The position numbers and the translations under genes are program-made. A stretch of 64,000 nt of DNA, from positions 14,377-78,376 of the forward strand of contig NZ_MVAR01000003.1 in the NCBI RefSeq assembly GCF_001999325.1. The letters are read 5' to 3'. The notes below the pieces were generated by a model. It did not search any database and was not told where the DNA came from. It saw only the letters and a program-made list of their open reading frames with translations. The DNA comes from Thioalkalivibrio versutus. Its GTDB lineage: Bacteria; Pseudomonadota; Gammaproteobacteria; Ectothiorhodospirales; Ectothiorhodospiraceae. Shown piece after piece: positions 16,566-24,072 of the stretch (position 1 is its first letter; every line of letters begins with the position of its first letter).

Positions 16566-18020
16566 TTAGCTCCTGCGGATATCGAAGCTGTCGAGATAGC
16601 CTTCCGGGTCGGTGTAGTCGAACACCTTCCCCATGATCTCGAAGTTCTTGTAGGTGTCACTGGGCGCTTCGTAGCCCAGCTCGGTCATCACTTCGGCGCA
16701 CTCGCTGGCGAGGAAGACGTCTTCCGCCAGGCGGTTGTAGTCGAAGTCGCGATCCACATAGCCCCAGCGCTTCATCTGGGTAAGGATCCAGGTGGCCATC
16801 GAGTGCCAGGGGAAGGGGTCGAAGTCGATCCGGTGCGGGTCGTTCTTGACCTCGCCCAGGCCGTCGGCATAGCGCCCGGTCAGCACCTGCTCGACCACCG
16901 ATTGCGGCTGGTTCAGATAGGCACGCGGGGAGATGGCCTCGGCAATCTCGGCGCGATTGTTGATATCCGAGCTGTACTGGGTGGCCTCGATCAACGCGCG
17001 GAACAGGGCACCGAAGGTGTTCGGATGCTCGTCGGCGAAGGCGGCCGAGCAGGCGAAGGCGCAGCACGGGTGGCCGTCCCAGATCTCCTTGGTCAGCATG
17101 TGAATGAAGCCGATGCCGTCCCAGACCGCGCGCTGGTTGAAGGGGTCGGGGGCCAGGTAGCCGTCGACGTTCTCGGCACGCAGGTTGGCGACCATCTCCG
17201 GCGGCGGGACGACGCGGATGCTGATGTCGCGATCGGGATCCAGCCCGTGCTCCGCGACGTAGTAACGCAGCAGGAAGTTGTGCATGGAGTACTCGAAGGG
17301 CACGGCGAAGGTGAAACCCTTCCAGTCCTTGGGATCGCGCTTGTCCTTGTGCTTGTTGTGCAGTGTGATGGCCTGGCCGTTGATGTTCTCAACCGCCGGC
17401 ATGATGTAGTGCTCGCGCGAGGAGCCGGAGCCCAGGGTCATCGACAGCGGCATCGGCGAGAGCATGTGCGAGGCGTCGTACTCACCGGACAGCGACATGT
17501 CGCGGGCCACCGCCCAGCCGGCGGTCTTGATCACGTCGACATCCAAGCCGTGGCGCTCGTAGAAGCCCATGGGGTGGGCCATGATGATCGGCGTGGCGCA
17601 GGTGATCGGGACGAAGCCGACGCGCAGCTTGGTCTTTTCCAGAGGCCCGCCGTCCTTGATTGCGGCCTTGACCTTGTCCAGCGGCAGGATGGAGCCCAGA
17701 GCGGCGGCCACCGTGCCGCCCCCGATCATCTGCAGGAAGCGGCGGCGGTTGATCTCGTTGTGGCCGAACATGCCGCGGACGATGGCGCTCTCCACCGCGC
17801 GATCGACCATGGCCTCGTCACTCAGGTCCTCGCCGGTGGCGTGGGCATCGGCCTGTACGGGCTCATGGGTGGCGCGTCGTTCCAGTTTCTCTTCCAGGTC
17901 CGGGGACGCGGTGTCGAAGCAGCTGCAGCTGCCCGGGCCGGTGTGCCCGTGGCGGCAGCTGGAGCCGTGGCGCAGGTCGGCATTGGCGTCAAAGGGATCG
18001 TGAAGACTCTTGGTCGGCAT
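16566..18020 (-). CDS. NrtA/CmpA-family substrate-binding protein with Cys/His-rich N-terminus (cyn operon)
   Basis: 484 residues from the ATG at 18020 (MPTKSLHDPF); the long ORF running on to 20921 is an artefact. The N-terminus is unusual: residues 18-34 hold three Cys and two His (CRHGHTGPGSCSC), then an acidic linker, and only at residues 92-110 a twin-arginine-type motif NRRRFLQMIGGGTVAAALG. The binding domain begins near 128 (KLRVGFVPITCATPIIMAHP) and contains the NrtA-family ligand-region segments SMHNFLLRYY and RVVPPPEMVANL, plus DGHPCCAFACS, where the HPCC motif is shared with the second binding protein in this window. First gene of the cyn operon, preceded by a -24/-12 promoter. Substrate inferred, not shown. 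Confidence 0.88.
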   Translation of the reverse strand: MPTKSLHDPFDANADLRHGSSCRHGHTGPGSCSCFDTASPDLEEKLERRATHEPVQADAHATGEDLSDEAMVDRAVESAIVRGMFGHNEINRRRFLQMIGGGTVAAALGSILPLDKVKAAIKDGGPLEKTKLRVGFVPITCATPIIMAHPMGFYERHGLDVDVIKTAGWAVARDMSLSGEYDASHMLSPMPLSMTLGSGSSREHYIMPAVENINGQAITLHNKHKDKRDPKDWKGFTFAVPFEYSMHNFLLRYYVAEHGLDPDRDISIRVVPPPEMVANLRAENVDGYLAPDPFNQRAVWDGIGFIHMLTKEIWDGHPCCAFACSAAFADEHPNTFGALFRALIEATQYSSDINNRAEIAEAISPRAYLNQPQSVVEQVLTGRYADGLGEVKNDPHRIDFDPFPWHSMATWILTQMKRWGYVDRDFDYNRLAEDVFLASECAEVMTELGYEAPSDTYKNFEIMGKVFDYTDPEGYLDSFDIRRS

Positions 18021-18083
18021 GGTCGGCTCTCCTCGTGGATCGAATCGATGCGGGCATCGTTGCCGCGCATGTCGAGGGTCATT

Positions 18084-18100
18084 GCAGGTGCCATGCCAAG
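18084..18100 (-). promoter_or_regulatory. Sigma54 promoter of the cyn ABC operon
   Basis: Minus strand TTGGCATGGCACCTGCA (18100-18084) matches TTGGCACG-N4-TTGCA, with GG and GC exactly 12 nt apart. Transcription would start near 18072, giving a leader of about 50 nt before the ATG at 18020. Confidence 0.7.
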
Positions 18101-18148
18101 CGTGGGGAATGGGCCGCCAGGGCGGCGCGCGAGTGCCGGGAGATCGGA

Positions 18149-18175
18149 CCCTTCGTCGACATTGTCGACGAAGGG
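18149..18175. promoter_or_regulatory. 27-bp perfect dyad, candidate activator site
   Basis: CCCTTCGTCGAC-ATT-GTCGACGAAGGG is a perfect 12-bp inverted repeat, 50-75 nt upstream of the -24 element. It contains ATTGTC, also found in the activator-site candidates at 23289-23342; GGACAAA follows at 18175-18181 and again near 23321. No T-run follows on the minus strand, so a simple terminator for the activator gene (ending 18209) is less likely, though not excluded. Confidence 0.5.
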
Positions 18176-18208
18176 GACAAAAGGTCCGCTGGTGTCTGAG
18201 CGGTGGGC

Positions 18209-19858
18209 CTAAGTGGTTTCTATGCCGAGCTTTTTCAGGCGATAGCGCAATTGCCGCGGGGTCAGGCCCAGGTCCATCGCGGCGCGGGTCTTGTTGCCCC
18301 CGGTTTGCTCGATCGCGCGCTTCAGGCGCTCCGCCTCGGTGGCGTGCACGCGCTGATATGGGCGCACCGCGCTGGTGCAGGACGCGCCGGAAGAGGGCAG
18401 GGTTCGGGGCTCGTTGTGCCGCGATGGTGCCGGTGCATGCTCGTCGCGGAGGCCGTGCCTCTCGCTCTCGAACGGGCTGATGCGGGATTCCTCGTGCAGG
18501 ATCTCGTCGATCAGCGGCGTGCCGATGCGGCCATCCGTGGATAGCAGCACGGCGCGCTCCAGCACGTTCTCCAACTGGCGGATGTTGCCGGGCCAGTCGA
18601 AGGCCTCCAGGCGTTCCAGCACGCCCTCGTCGACGACCACGTTCCAGCCGTGCAGGTGGGTGTAGCGGTCGAGGAAGTGGCGGGTGAGCAGGCGGATGTC
18701 GCTGGCGCGGTCGCGCAGGGCCGGCATGTGCAGCGGGATCACGTTCAGGCGGTAGAACAGGTCGAGCCGGAAGTTCCCGGCGTTCACCGCGGCCTGCAGG
18801 TTCTGGTGGGTTGCGGCGATGATGCGTACGTCCACCGGGAGATCGCGGTTGCCGCCAATGGGCTGGACCACCCGTTCCTGCAATACACGCAGGATCTTCG
18901 ACTGCAACGCCTCCGGCATGTCGCCGATCTCGTCCAGAAACAGCGTGCCGCCGTCGGCCAGGGCGATCTTGCCGGTCTTGGCGCTGGACGCGCCGGTGAA
19001 GGCCCCCTTTTCGTGGCCGAACAGTTCGGATTCCAGCAGGTCGGCCGGGATGGCGGCGCAGTTGATGGAGATGAACGGCTTCGCGTTGCGCTGGCTGATC
19101 CGGTGGATCATGCGCGCGATCTTCTCCTTGCCGGTGCCGGAGGCCCCGGTCACCAGCACCGTGGCCTGGGTGTCCGCGATGCGGTGGACCTGCTTGAGGA
19201 CATGGCGCAGGGCCGGACTCTCGCCGAGGATGCCGTACTGCCCGCCCTGGGTATCCAGGGCGCTCTTGAGGTAGCGGTTCTCCGAGACCAGCTCGGCGGT
19301 GCGCTCGGCGATCAGCTGGTGGATGCGCAGCACCTGGCCGATCATGCTCGCGATCACCCGCAGCAGGTTCAGGTCGTCCTGGAACTGGCGCGAGCGGCGT
19401 CGCAGCCGGTGGACGCCCAGCACGCCGATGGCGTGTTCGTCCTGGACGATGGGCACGGCGATGTAGGCGACGGTCTCCTGCGGCAGGGTGGAACGGTCGA
19501 TGGCGCGCGCGAGGTATTCGGGCTCGTTGTCGATGTCCTGGATCAGGGCGATCTGGCCGGTCTTCATGACGCGCCCGGTGACACCCTCGCCGAGGCTGTA
19601 GCTGCCGCGGTCGCGCTCGGCATCGGTCAGGCCGTAGGCGTGGCGGATGCGCAGCTGGCCGCTGTTCGGATCCGGCAACAGGACCCGGCCGCGGTTGAGC
19701 CCCAGTAGCTGGGACATCATCCCGAGGATGCGGTAGATCGCGGCATCCGGGTCGCCGGAGCGGCCCATGAGCTTGGCAACCTCCAGCAGCAGGGTGATCT
19801 CCTGCTCCCGGGTGGCCAGGTCCGGTGGGGTCGAATCGGATATGCGGTGGAGTGCCAT
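18209..19858 (-). CDS. NifA-like sigma54-dependent transcriptional activator
   Basis: 549 residues from the ATG at 19858. N-terminal GAF domain (about 15-175), then an AAA+ sigma54-interaction domain with Walker A GASGTGKE, the sigma54-contact loop GAFTGA, Walker B GGTLFLDEIGDMP and the R-finger region FRLDLFYRLNVIPL. A linker and a Fis-type helix-turn-helix (GGNKTRAAMDLGLTPRQLRYRLKKL) end the protein. The GAF-AAA-Fis order is that of NifA/NorR-type regulators, where the GAF domain senses a small signal. It lies between the two ABC operons whose promoters look sigma54-type, so it is the obvious candidate regulator of this island. A terminator upstream (20008-20037) makes it an independent unit. 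Confidence 0.93.
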   Translation of the reverse strand: MALHRISDSTPPDLATREQEITLLLEVAKLMGRSGDPDAAIYRILGMMSQLLGLNRGRVLLPDPNSGQLRIRHAYGLTDAERDRGSYSLGEGVTGRVMKTGQIALIQDIDNEPEYLARAIDRSTLPQETVAYIAVPIVQDEHAIGVLGVHRLRRRSRQFQDDLNLLRVIASMIGQVLRIHQLIAERTAELVSENRYLKSALDTQGGQYGILGESPALRHVLKQVHRIADTQATVLVTGASGTGKEKIARMIHRISQRNAKPFISINCAAIPADLLESELFGHEKGAFTGASSAKTGKIALADGGTLFLDEIGDMPEALQSKILRVLQERVVQPIGGNRDLPVDVRIIAATHQNLQAAVNAGNFRLDLFYRLNVIPLHMPALRDRASDIRLLTRHFLDRYTHLHGWNVVVDEGVLERLEAFDWPGNIRQLENVLERAVLLSTDGRIGTPLIDEILHEESRISPFESERHGLRDEHAPAPSRHNEPRTLPSSGASCTSAVRPYQRVHATEAERLKRAIEQTGGNKTRAAMDLGLTPRQLRYRLKKLGIETT

Positions 19859-19869
19859 GCCGTGGGTTA

Positions 19870-19886
19870 TGCAGAAAGCCTGCCAG
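19870..19886 (-). promoter_or_regulatory. Possible sigma54 promoter at the activator gene
   Basis: Minus strand CTGGCAGGCTTTCTGCA (19886-19870) has GG and GC 12 nt apart and fair flanking match. The predicted start of transcription (about 19859) coincides with the chosen start codon, so either the mRNA is leaderless, the true start is further in, or the match is chance. Confidence 0.35.
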
Positions 19887-20007
19887 TGCGAAAACGACGT
19901 GTTGGTGGGCGTTCGGGGGCGTCTGGCCGGGTCGGGATGACGCGGTTGCCTCGAGGCGGGGCAGGGCCTTGCACTGTTGGGTTGCGCTTGCCCGCTTTGC
20001 GGGCGCA

Positions 20008-20037
20008 CAAAAAGGCCCGGCCATGAATGGCCGGGCC
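20008..20037 (-). terminator. Rho-independent terminator after the upstream ABC operon
   Basis: Minus strand GGCCCGGCCATTCATGGCCGG is followed by GCC and TTTTT. It lies 20 nt past the permease stop at 20057 and separates that operon from the activator gene. Confidence 0.88.
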
Positions 20038-20056
20038 CGGGTATTGCCCGAGGGGA

Positions 20057-20896
20057 TCAGCCCTCCGCGTGATAGCTGCTGCGCTTGATCAGGCGTACGC
20101 AGATGGCGTCGAGCATGTAGCCGATAATGCCGATGACCAGGACAAATGCGGCCAGTTTGTCGTACTCCAGGGTGTCGCGGGCATCGTTGATGGCGTAGCC
20201 CAGCCCCGAGGTGACGCCCAGGTACTCGGCCGGCACCAGTACGATCCAGGCCACACCCACCGCCAGGCGGATCCCGGCGAACACATCCTGGGCGATCGCG
20301 GGCATCACGATGTAGCGCAGGGTGTGGTACGGATTGGCGCCCAGGTTGTTGCCCACCTTGAGCCACATCGGATCGATGCGTTGCACCCCGTGCGCGGTGG
20401 CGTAGGTAATGGGCCAGACGGCCGCGATGGCGATCAGGAAGATGATGGCCGCATCCCAGGTGGCGAAGGCCAGTACCGCGACCGGCATCCAGGCCAGTGG
20501 CGAGATCATCCGCAGGAACTGGAACGGGACGTGGGTGACCTGCTTCAGCGTCAGGAAGTAGCCGATCATTACGCCCAGTGGCACGCCGATGGCAATGGCG
20601 TAGGCCAGGCCCCAGCCCACGCGGTACAGGCTGGACTCGATCGGCGACCACACGGCCCCGGAGCTGACGATGTCCCAGAAGGCCGCCAGCGTGGGCCCGG
20701 GGGCGAAGCTGGCGAAGGCCATCGTGTCCTCGTTGTTGCCGATGGCCCAGCCGCCCCAGTACCACAGGGCGAACAGGCCGGCGATGCCCAGCGCCGGGTA
20801 CTGCAGCGCCCGGCGCGCTTGGTCCGCGAACCGCAGCACCGGCATGAGCCGCTCCACGGTCGCGGTGTCGACGGAGAGTGTGGCTTCGCGGTTCAT
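20057..20896 (-). CDS. NitT/TauT-type ABC transporter permease (upstream operon)
   Basis: 279 residues from the ATG at 20896, which overlaps the stop of the preceding gene (ATGA), a sign of translational coupling; the long ORF reaching 21343 is rejected. Six or so TM segments with the family loop IVMPAIAQDVFAGIRLAVGVAWIVL. The segment PFQFLRMISPLAWMPVAVLAF parallels the cyn permease (QILKPISPLAWMPLALFVI), so the two importers are paralogous. Last gene of its operon, followed by a terminator. Confidence 0.9.
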   Translation of the reverse strand: MNREATLSVDTATVERLMPVLRFADQARRALQYPALGIAGLFALWYWGGWAIGNNEDTMAFASFAPGPTLAAFWDIVSSGAVWSPIESSLYRVGWGLAYAIAIGVPLGVMIGYFLTLKQVTHVPFQFLRMISPLAWMPVAVLAFATWDAAIIFLIAIAAVWPITYATAHGVQRIDPMWLKVGNNLGANPYHTLRYIVMPAIAQDVFAGIRLAVGVAWIVLVPAEYLGVTSGLGYAINDARDTLEYDKLAAFVLVIGIIGYMLDAICVRLIKRSSYHAEG

Positions 20897-22176
20897 AGGA
20901 CCACCACCTCCTCGCGGGCATAGGGCGAATCCATGTCCACGCCCGGGGCGCCCTGCCAGGCGGTGTGTTTTTCCATCGCCTTGCGCACGAAGTCGTAGTT
21001 CACCAGGTCGTCGGTGACGAAGTCCGGGTCCAGGCCTTCGAGGAAGGTGGTGTCGCCGCCGACCAGGGTCTCGTTCATGGCGCCGACCAGCATCTTGGTC
21101 GCGGACGGGTAGGGCCAGGGCGAGAAGTCGATGCGGCCGTTCTCCCATTCGGGGTGACGGATCGCGCCGTTGTCGGCGTAGGTGCTGTCGTCGTGGTAGT
21201 TCGTCATCGCGCGTTCCACCACGTTGGCGGGCATCGGGAGATACCCCTTGCCATCGCGCGAGAGCATGGTGGCGACACTCTTCTTGTCTTCCTGGATCGT
21301 GCCCTGGGCGCGGACCACGGCGTTCATCACCTTCTGGGTCCACTCCGGCTCGCGGTCGGTCAGGCGCTCGTTCATGCAGACCACGCAGCAGGGGTGGTTC
21401 TTCCAGATATCGCCGGTGAAGCGCAGCACGTTGCCGCGCGCCAGCAGTTCGCCGGCGGCGTTGAACGGCTCGGCGACGATGTAGGCATCAATGGAGCGCG
21501 CGGCCAGGGCCGGCGGCATGTCCGGCGGTGGCATGAGCATCAGGTTGACCTCGTGCGCCTCCAGCGCGTCGCCCTGATCGCGGATCACCGGCGTCAGGCC
21601 GGCATCGCGCAGGGCCATCTGCATGACTACGTTGTGCATGGAATACCAGTAAGGTACGGCCACGCTCTTGCCGCCGAGGTCGGCGAAGCTCTGCACGTCG
21701 ACATGGCGGCCGGTTACTACGGCCGAGCCGTTGGTGTGGGCCCAGGACATGATCTTCACCGGGAAGTCATTCTGGTAGCGCATCCACAGCGGGATCGGCT
21801 TCAGCAGGTGCACCAGGTTGAATCGGTTGGCGGCAAAGGACTCGATCAGCGGCGACCAGCCGCGGATCAGCTGGGGATCGGCGACTTCCAGTCCTTCGTC
21901 CTCGAAATAGCCCTCGGAGTGGGCGACCAGCAGGGCGGCGGCGTCGGTGATCGGGATGTAGCCGATGCGCACGACGCCGTCGAAGTCGCTGACGACGCCT
22001 TCGGGCTCTTCGAGGTTCCCGGGTTCGGCCCCAAACAGGGAACCGGGCAGGGCAAGCCCGCTCCCGGCCAGGCCGCCGACGGCGGCGGTACGCAGGAAGT
22101 TGCGACGGGAGAAGCTGCGATCCAGCAGCCGGTCCAGTTCGCTGTCGATGTCATGGTGGTTGTCGCAGTTGCACAT
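20893..22176 (-). CDS. NrtA/SsuA-family substrate-binding protein, Tat-type signal (upstream operon)
   Basis: 427 residues. It starts MCNCDNHHD, a Cys/His cluster (C2, C4, H7, H8), then a twin-arginine motif SRRNFLRTAAVGGLAGSGLA at about 22-42. The binding domain opens VRIGYIPITDAAALLVAHSEG and carries WYSMHNVVMQMAL, LMLMPPPDMPPALAA and KNHPCCVVCMNE. It is clearly a paralogue of the binding protein at 16566-18020, sharing SMHN, PPPxM and HPCC, yet diverged enough to suggest a different ligand. Second gene of the operon behind the ATPase. Confidence 0.88.
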   Translation of the reverse strand: MCNCDNHHDIDSELDRLLDRSFSRRNFLRTAAVGGLAGSGLALPGSLFGAEPGNLEEPEGVVSDFDGVVRIGYIPITDAAALLVAHSEGYFEDEGLEVADPQLIRGWSPLIESFAANRFNLVHLLKPIPLWMRYQNDFPVKIMSWAHTNGSAVVTGRHVDVQSFADLGGKSVAVPYWYSMHNVVMQMALRDAGLTPVIRDQGDALEAHEVNLMLMPPPDMPPALAARSIDAYIVAEPFNAAGELLARGNVLRFTGDIWKNHPCCVVCMNERLTDREPEWTQKVMNAVVRAQGTIQEDKKSVATMLSRDGKGYLPMPANVVERAMTNYHDDSTYADNGAIRHPEWENGRIDFSPWPYPSATKMLVGAMNETLVGGDTTFLEGLDPDFVTDDLVNYDFVRKAMEKHTAWQGAPGVDMDSPYAREEVVVL

Positions 22177-22219
22177 GGTGGCGGTTCCTCGCTCGGGTTC
22201 GGGGCAGTGGGGTGGTGGA

Positions 22220-23074
22220 TCAGGCGGCGCGTACGCGCGCTCGGGATTCGGATGAAGAAGACTCGTCTTGTTCGCTTTCGGTATCGGGCGTCGGGGCTTC
22301 GGCCTCCGCTGAACCCTTGTCAGCGGCCAGGGTGCGGGTGGCGCCGAAGTAGCCCATCAGTTCGGCCTTGCGGTCGACGAAGGCCTGGCTGTTGCGATCG
22401 CGTGGGTGGGCAATGTCGATCGGCAGTTCGGCGGTGATGGTCCCCGGGTTGGAGCCCATGACCAGCACGCGGTCGGCCATGGCGACGGCCTCTTCGATGT
22501 CGTGGGTGACGAACACCACCGAGATCCCGCGCTCCCGGGCCAGGCGGGTGACTTCGTCCTGCAGGGCGACGCGGGTAAAGGCGTCCAGGGCCGAGAACGG
22601 TTCGTCCAGCAGGAGCAGCTCGGGGTCGGTGGCCAGGCTGCGGGCCAGGGCGACGCGCTGTTGCTGGCCGCCGGAGAGCGACTGCACGTTGACCTCGGCC
22701 TTCTCACTCAGACCCACGGTCTCCAGCAGCTGGTCGATGCGTTCGCGCATGTCGGTCTTGCGGCCCTGGAAGATCAGGCCCAGCGAGGCGTTCTTGCGCA
22801 CCGTCATCCAGGGGTAGAGCGAGGGCTTCTGGAACATCATGTTCCAGCGCGGGCTCGGCTTGATGACCTGGTGGCCGTTGATGCGTACACAGCCTTCGCT
22901 GGGCAGCAGCAGGCCCGCGAGCATGTGCAGCAGGGTGGACTTGCCGCAGCCACTCTGGCCGATCAGGGCGACGGTCTCGCCCGGTGCGACGGTGACCTGG
23001 ATGTCCTTGAGCGTGGGGGCTTCCTGCCCGGGATAGTGGTGGGTGATGTAGTCGATGGAGATGGCGGCGCCCAT
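22220..23074 (-). CDS. NitT/TauT-type ABC transporter ATP-binding protein (upstream operon)
   Basis: 284 residues from the ATG at 23074, chosen because AGAGGGAAA precedes it; starts at 23101 and 23137 are less well placed. Walker A GQSGCGKST, signature [14 protein letters not shown], Walker B LLLLDEP and the H-loop VFVTHDIEEAVAMADRVL are intact. The C-terminal 35 residues are an acidic, serine-rich tail (DTESEQDESSSSES). First gene of an ATPase-binding protein-permease operon driven leftwards from the shared sigma54 control region. Confidence 0.9.
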   Translation of the reverse strand: MGAAISIDYITHHYPGQEAPTLKDIQVTVAPGETVALIGQSGCGKSTLLHMLAGLLLPSEGCVRINGHQVIKPSPRWNMMFQKPSLYPWMTVRKNASLGLIFQGRKTDMRERIDQLLETVGLSEKAEVNVQSLSGGQQQRVALARSLATDPELLLLDEPFSALDAFTRVALQDEVTRLARERGISVVFVTHDIEEAVAMADRVLVMGSNPGTITAELPIDIAHPRDRNSQAFVDRKAELMGYFGATRTLAADKGSAEAEAPTPDTESEQDESSSSESRARVRAA

Positions 23075-23147
23075 GGCGTTTCCCTCTTGACCTTCGTTCA
23101 TGAGCCGCCGGATGGATCGGATCGGCGGCGCGTTCAAGGGGGTTCCT

Positions 23148-23164
23148 TACAAGGGGCGTGCCAA
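23148..23164 (-). promoter_or_regulatory. Sigma54 promoter of the upstream ABC operon
   Basis: Minus strand TTGGCACGCCCCTTGTA (23164-23148): the -24 half is perfect (TTGGCACG), the -12 half is TTGT rather than TTGC. Predicted start near 23136, about 60 nt before the ATG at 23074. Confidence 0.72.
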
Positions 23165-23288
23165 ACCCGTCGTGTTGCCCGGGAATTTCGTCCGGACCGG
23201 GGGCGAAACGGCGCGCTGGTGCGCAATACAGGGAGCGGCGAACGAGGCATCGCAGAAGCGGGGGGATCCGGCGCGGGGGGCGAGAAGT

Positions 23289-23343
23289 GGACAATCCGGA
23301 CAATGCGGACCAGTTCGGGTGGACAAAGCGGACGGATTGTCCG
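23289..23343. promoter_or_regulatory. Candidate activator-binding sites shared by two divergent sigma54 promoters
   Basis: GGACAATCCG (23289-23298) is the exact inverse of CGGATTGTCC (23333-23342). A direct copy GGACAATGCGGAC (23298-23310) and GGACAAAGCGGAC (23321-23333) lie between. The cluster is about 95-150 nt upstream of the predicted rightward start and 150-210 nt upstream of the leftward one, normal distances for enhancer-type sites of sigma54 activators. Confidence 0.65.
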
Positions 23344-23409
23344 ACGGGGGGATGGGTTGGATTCGGGTGGCCCGGCTGGAAATGGCTTTGTGGTGCGGTC
23401 CGCACGGTT

Positions 23410-23426
23410 TTGGCACGGCTTCTGCA
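23410..23426 (+). promoter_or_regulatory. Sigma54 promoter of the OsmC/ACAD/DUF302/rubredoxin-reductase operon
   Basis: TTGGCACGGCTTCTGCA matches TTGGCACG-N4-TTGCA at all but one position, with GG and GC 12 nt apart. The predicted start near 23437 gives a leader of about 53 nt before the ATG at 23490. Confidence 0.82.
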
Positions 23427-23489
23427 CCGGGATGGACGACCCGGTCGAATGCCGGGGATCCACGAATCCCAACTATCAGGAGCACCACC

Positions 23490-24038
23490 ATGTCTGCAGC
23501 CGAAGCCACTACCTCCCTGTCCATCAACGCCCTGGAGCCGATCGACCAGGATGGCCTCAATAACCTCGCCGCCAAGGGCAAGGCCAACCCCGAGAACATC
23601 GTGACGCTGAAGGCCACCACGGTCTGCGAAGGCAAGTTCCGCAACCTGACCTTCGTGCGCGACCTCGAGGCCCACGTGATCGACGAGCCGCCGCACCTGC
23701 TGGGCGACGACACCGCGCCGAACCCCTCCGAGGCCGCGTTGGCCAGTTTGGGTGCCTGCCTGTCCGTGGGGATGCACGCCAACGCGATCGATCGCGGTAT
23801 CACCCTGACCAAGCTCGAGCTGACCCTGGAGGGCGACATCAACGTGACCGCCGTATGGGGCGTCGGGGATACCGACGTGAACAAGCACCTCGGCTTCTCC
23901 GATATCCGGGTGAAGGCGAACCTGGAAGGGGATGCCAGCGAGGAACAGCTGAAGGAGCTGGTCGCCCATGCCGACTTCTGGTCGCCGGTAGCCAACACCA
24001 TGCGCAACCCGGTCAAGCTCAGTGTCGAGCTGGCCTGA
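23490..24038 (+). CDS. OsmC-like protein lacking the second cysteine
   Basis: 182 residues from the ATG at 23490, with CAGGAG 7 nt upstream; the longer ORF from 23100 crosses the regulatory region. OsmC/Ohr-fold features: a central helix with the first Cys (PSEAALASLGACLSVGMHANA, shown in part) and a C-terminal strand-helix-strand. The position where OsmC/Ohr proteins have the second cysteine (usually within a xCPVxxTL motif) reads FWSPVANTM, so the two-cysteine peroxidase chemistry is probably lost. First gene of a sigma54-type operon with an ACAD-like flavoprotein 34 nt downstream. It may be a non-redox carrier or hydrolase-like member of the fold; function unknown. Confidence 0.8.
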   Translation: MSAAEATTSLSINALEPIDQDGLNNLAAKGKANPENIVTLKATTVCEGKFRNLTFVRDLEAHVIDEPPHLLGDDTAPNPSEAALASLGACLSVGMHANAIDRGITLTKLELTLEGDINVTAVWGVGDTDVNKHLGFSDIRVKANLEGDASEEQLKELVAHADFWSPVANTMRNPVKLSVELA

Positions 24039-24072
24039 TTCCGGTCCTGCTGCCCAACGGGAGTAAACCCCA

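Noticed and set aside
18021-20921. Extension of the NrtA-like ORF to 1451 residues
   Set aside because: Runs antiparallel in frame through the activator and permease genes and through a terminator; the Arg/Pro-rich extension is out-of-frame translation of those genes.
23289-23343. Rho-independent terminator at the GGACAAT repeats
   Set aside because: The arms are 34 nt apart, with other copies between, no T-run, and no gene ends here.
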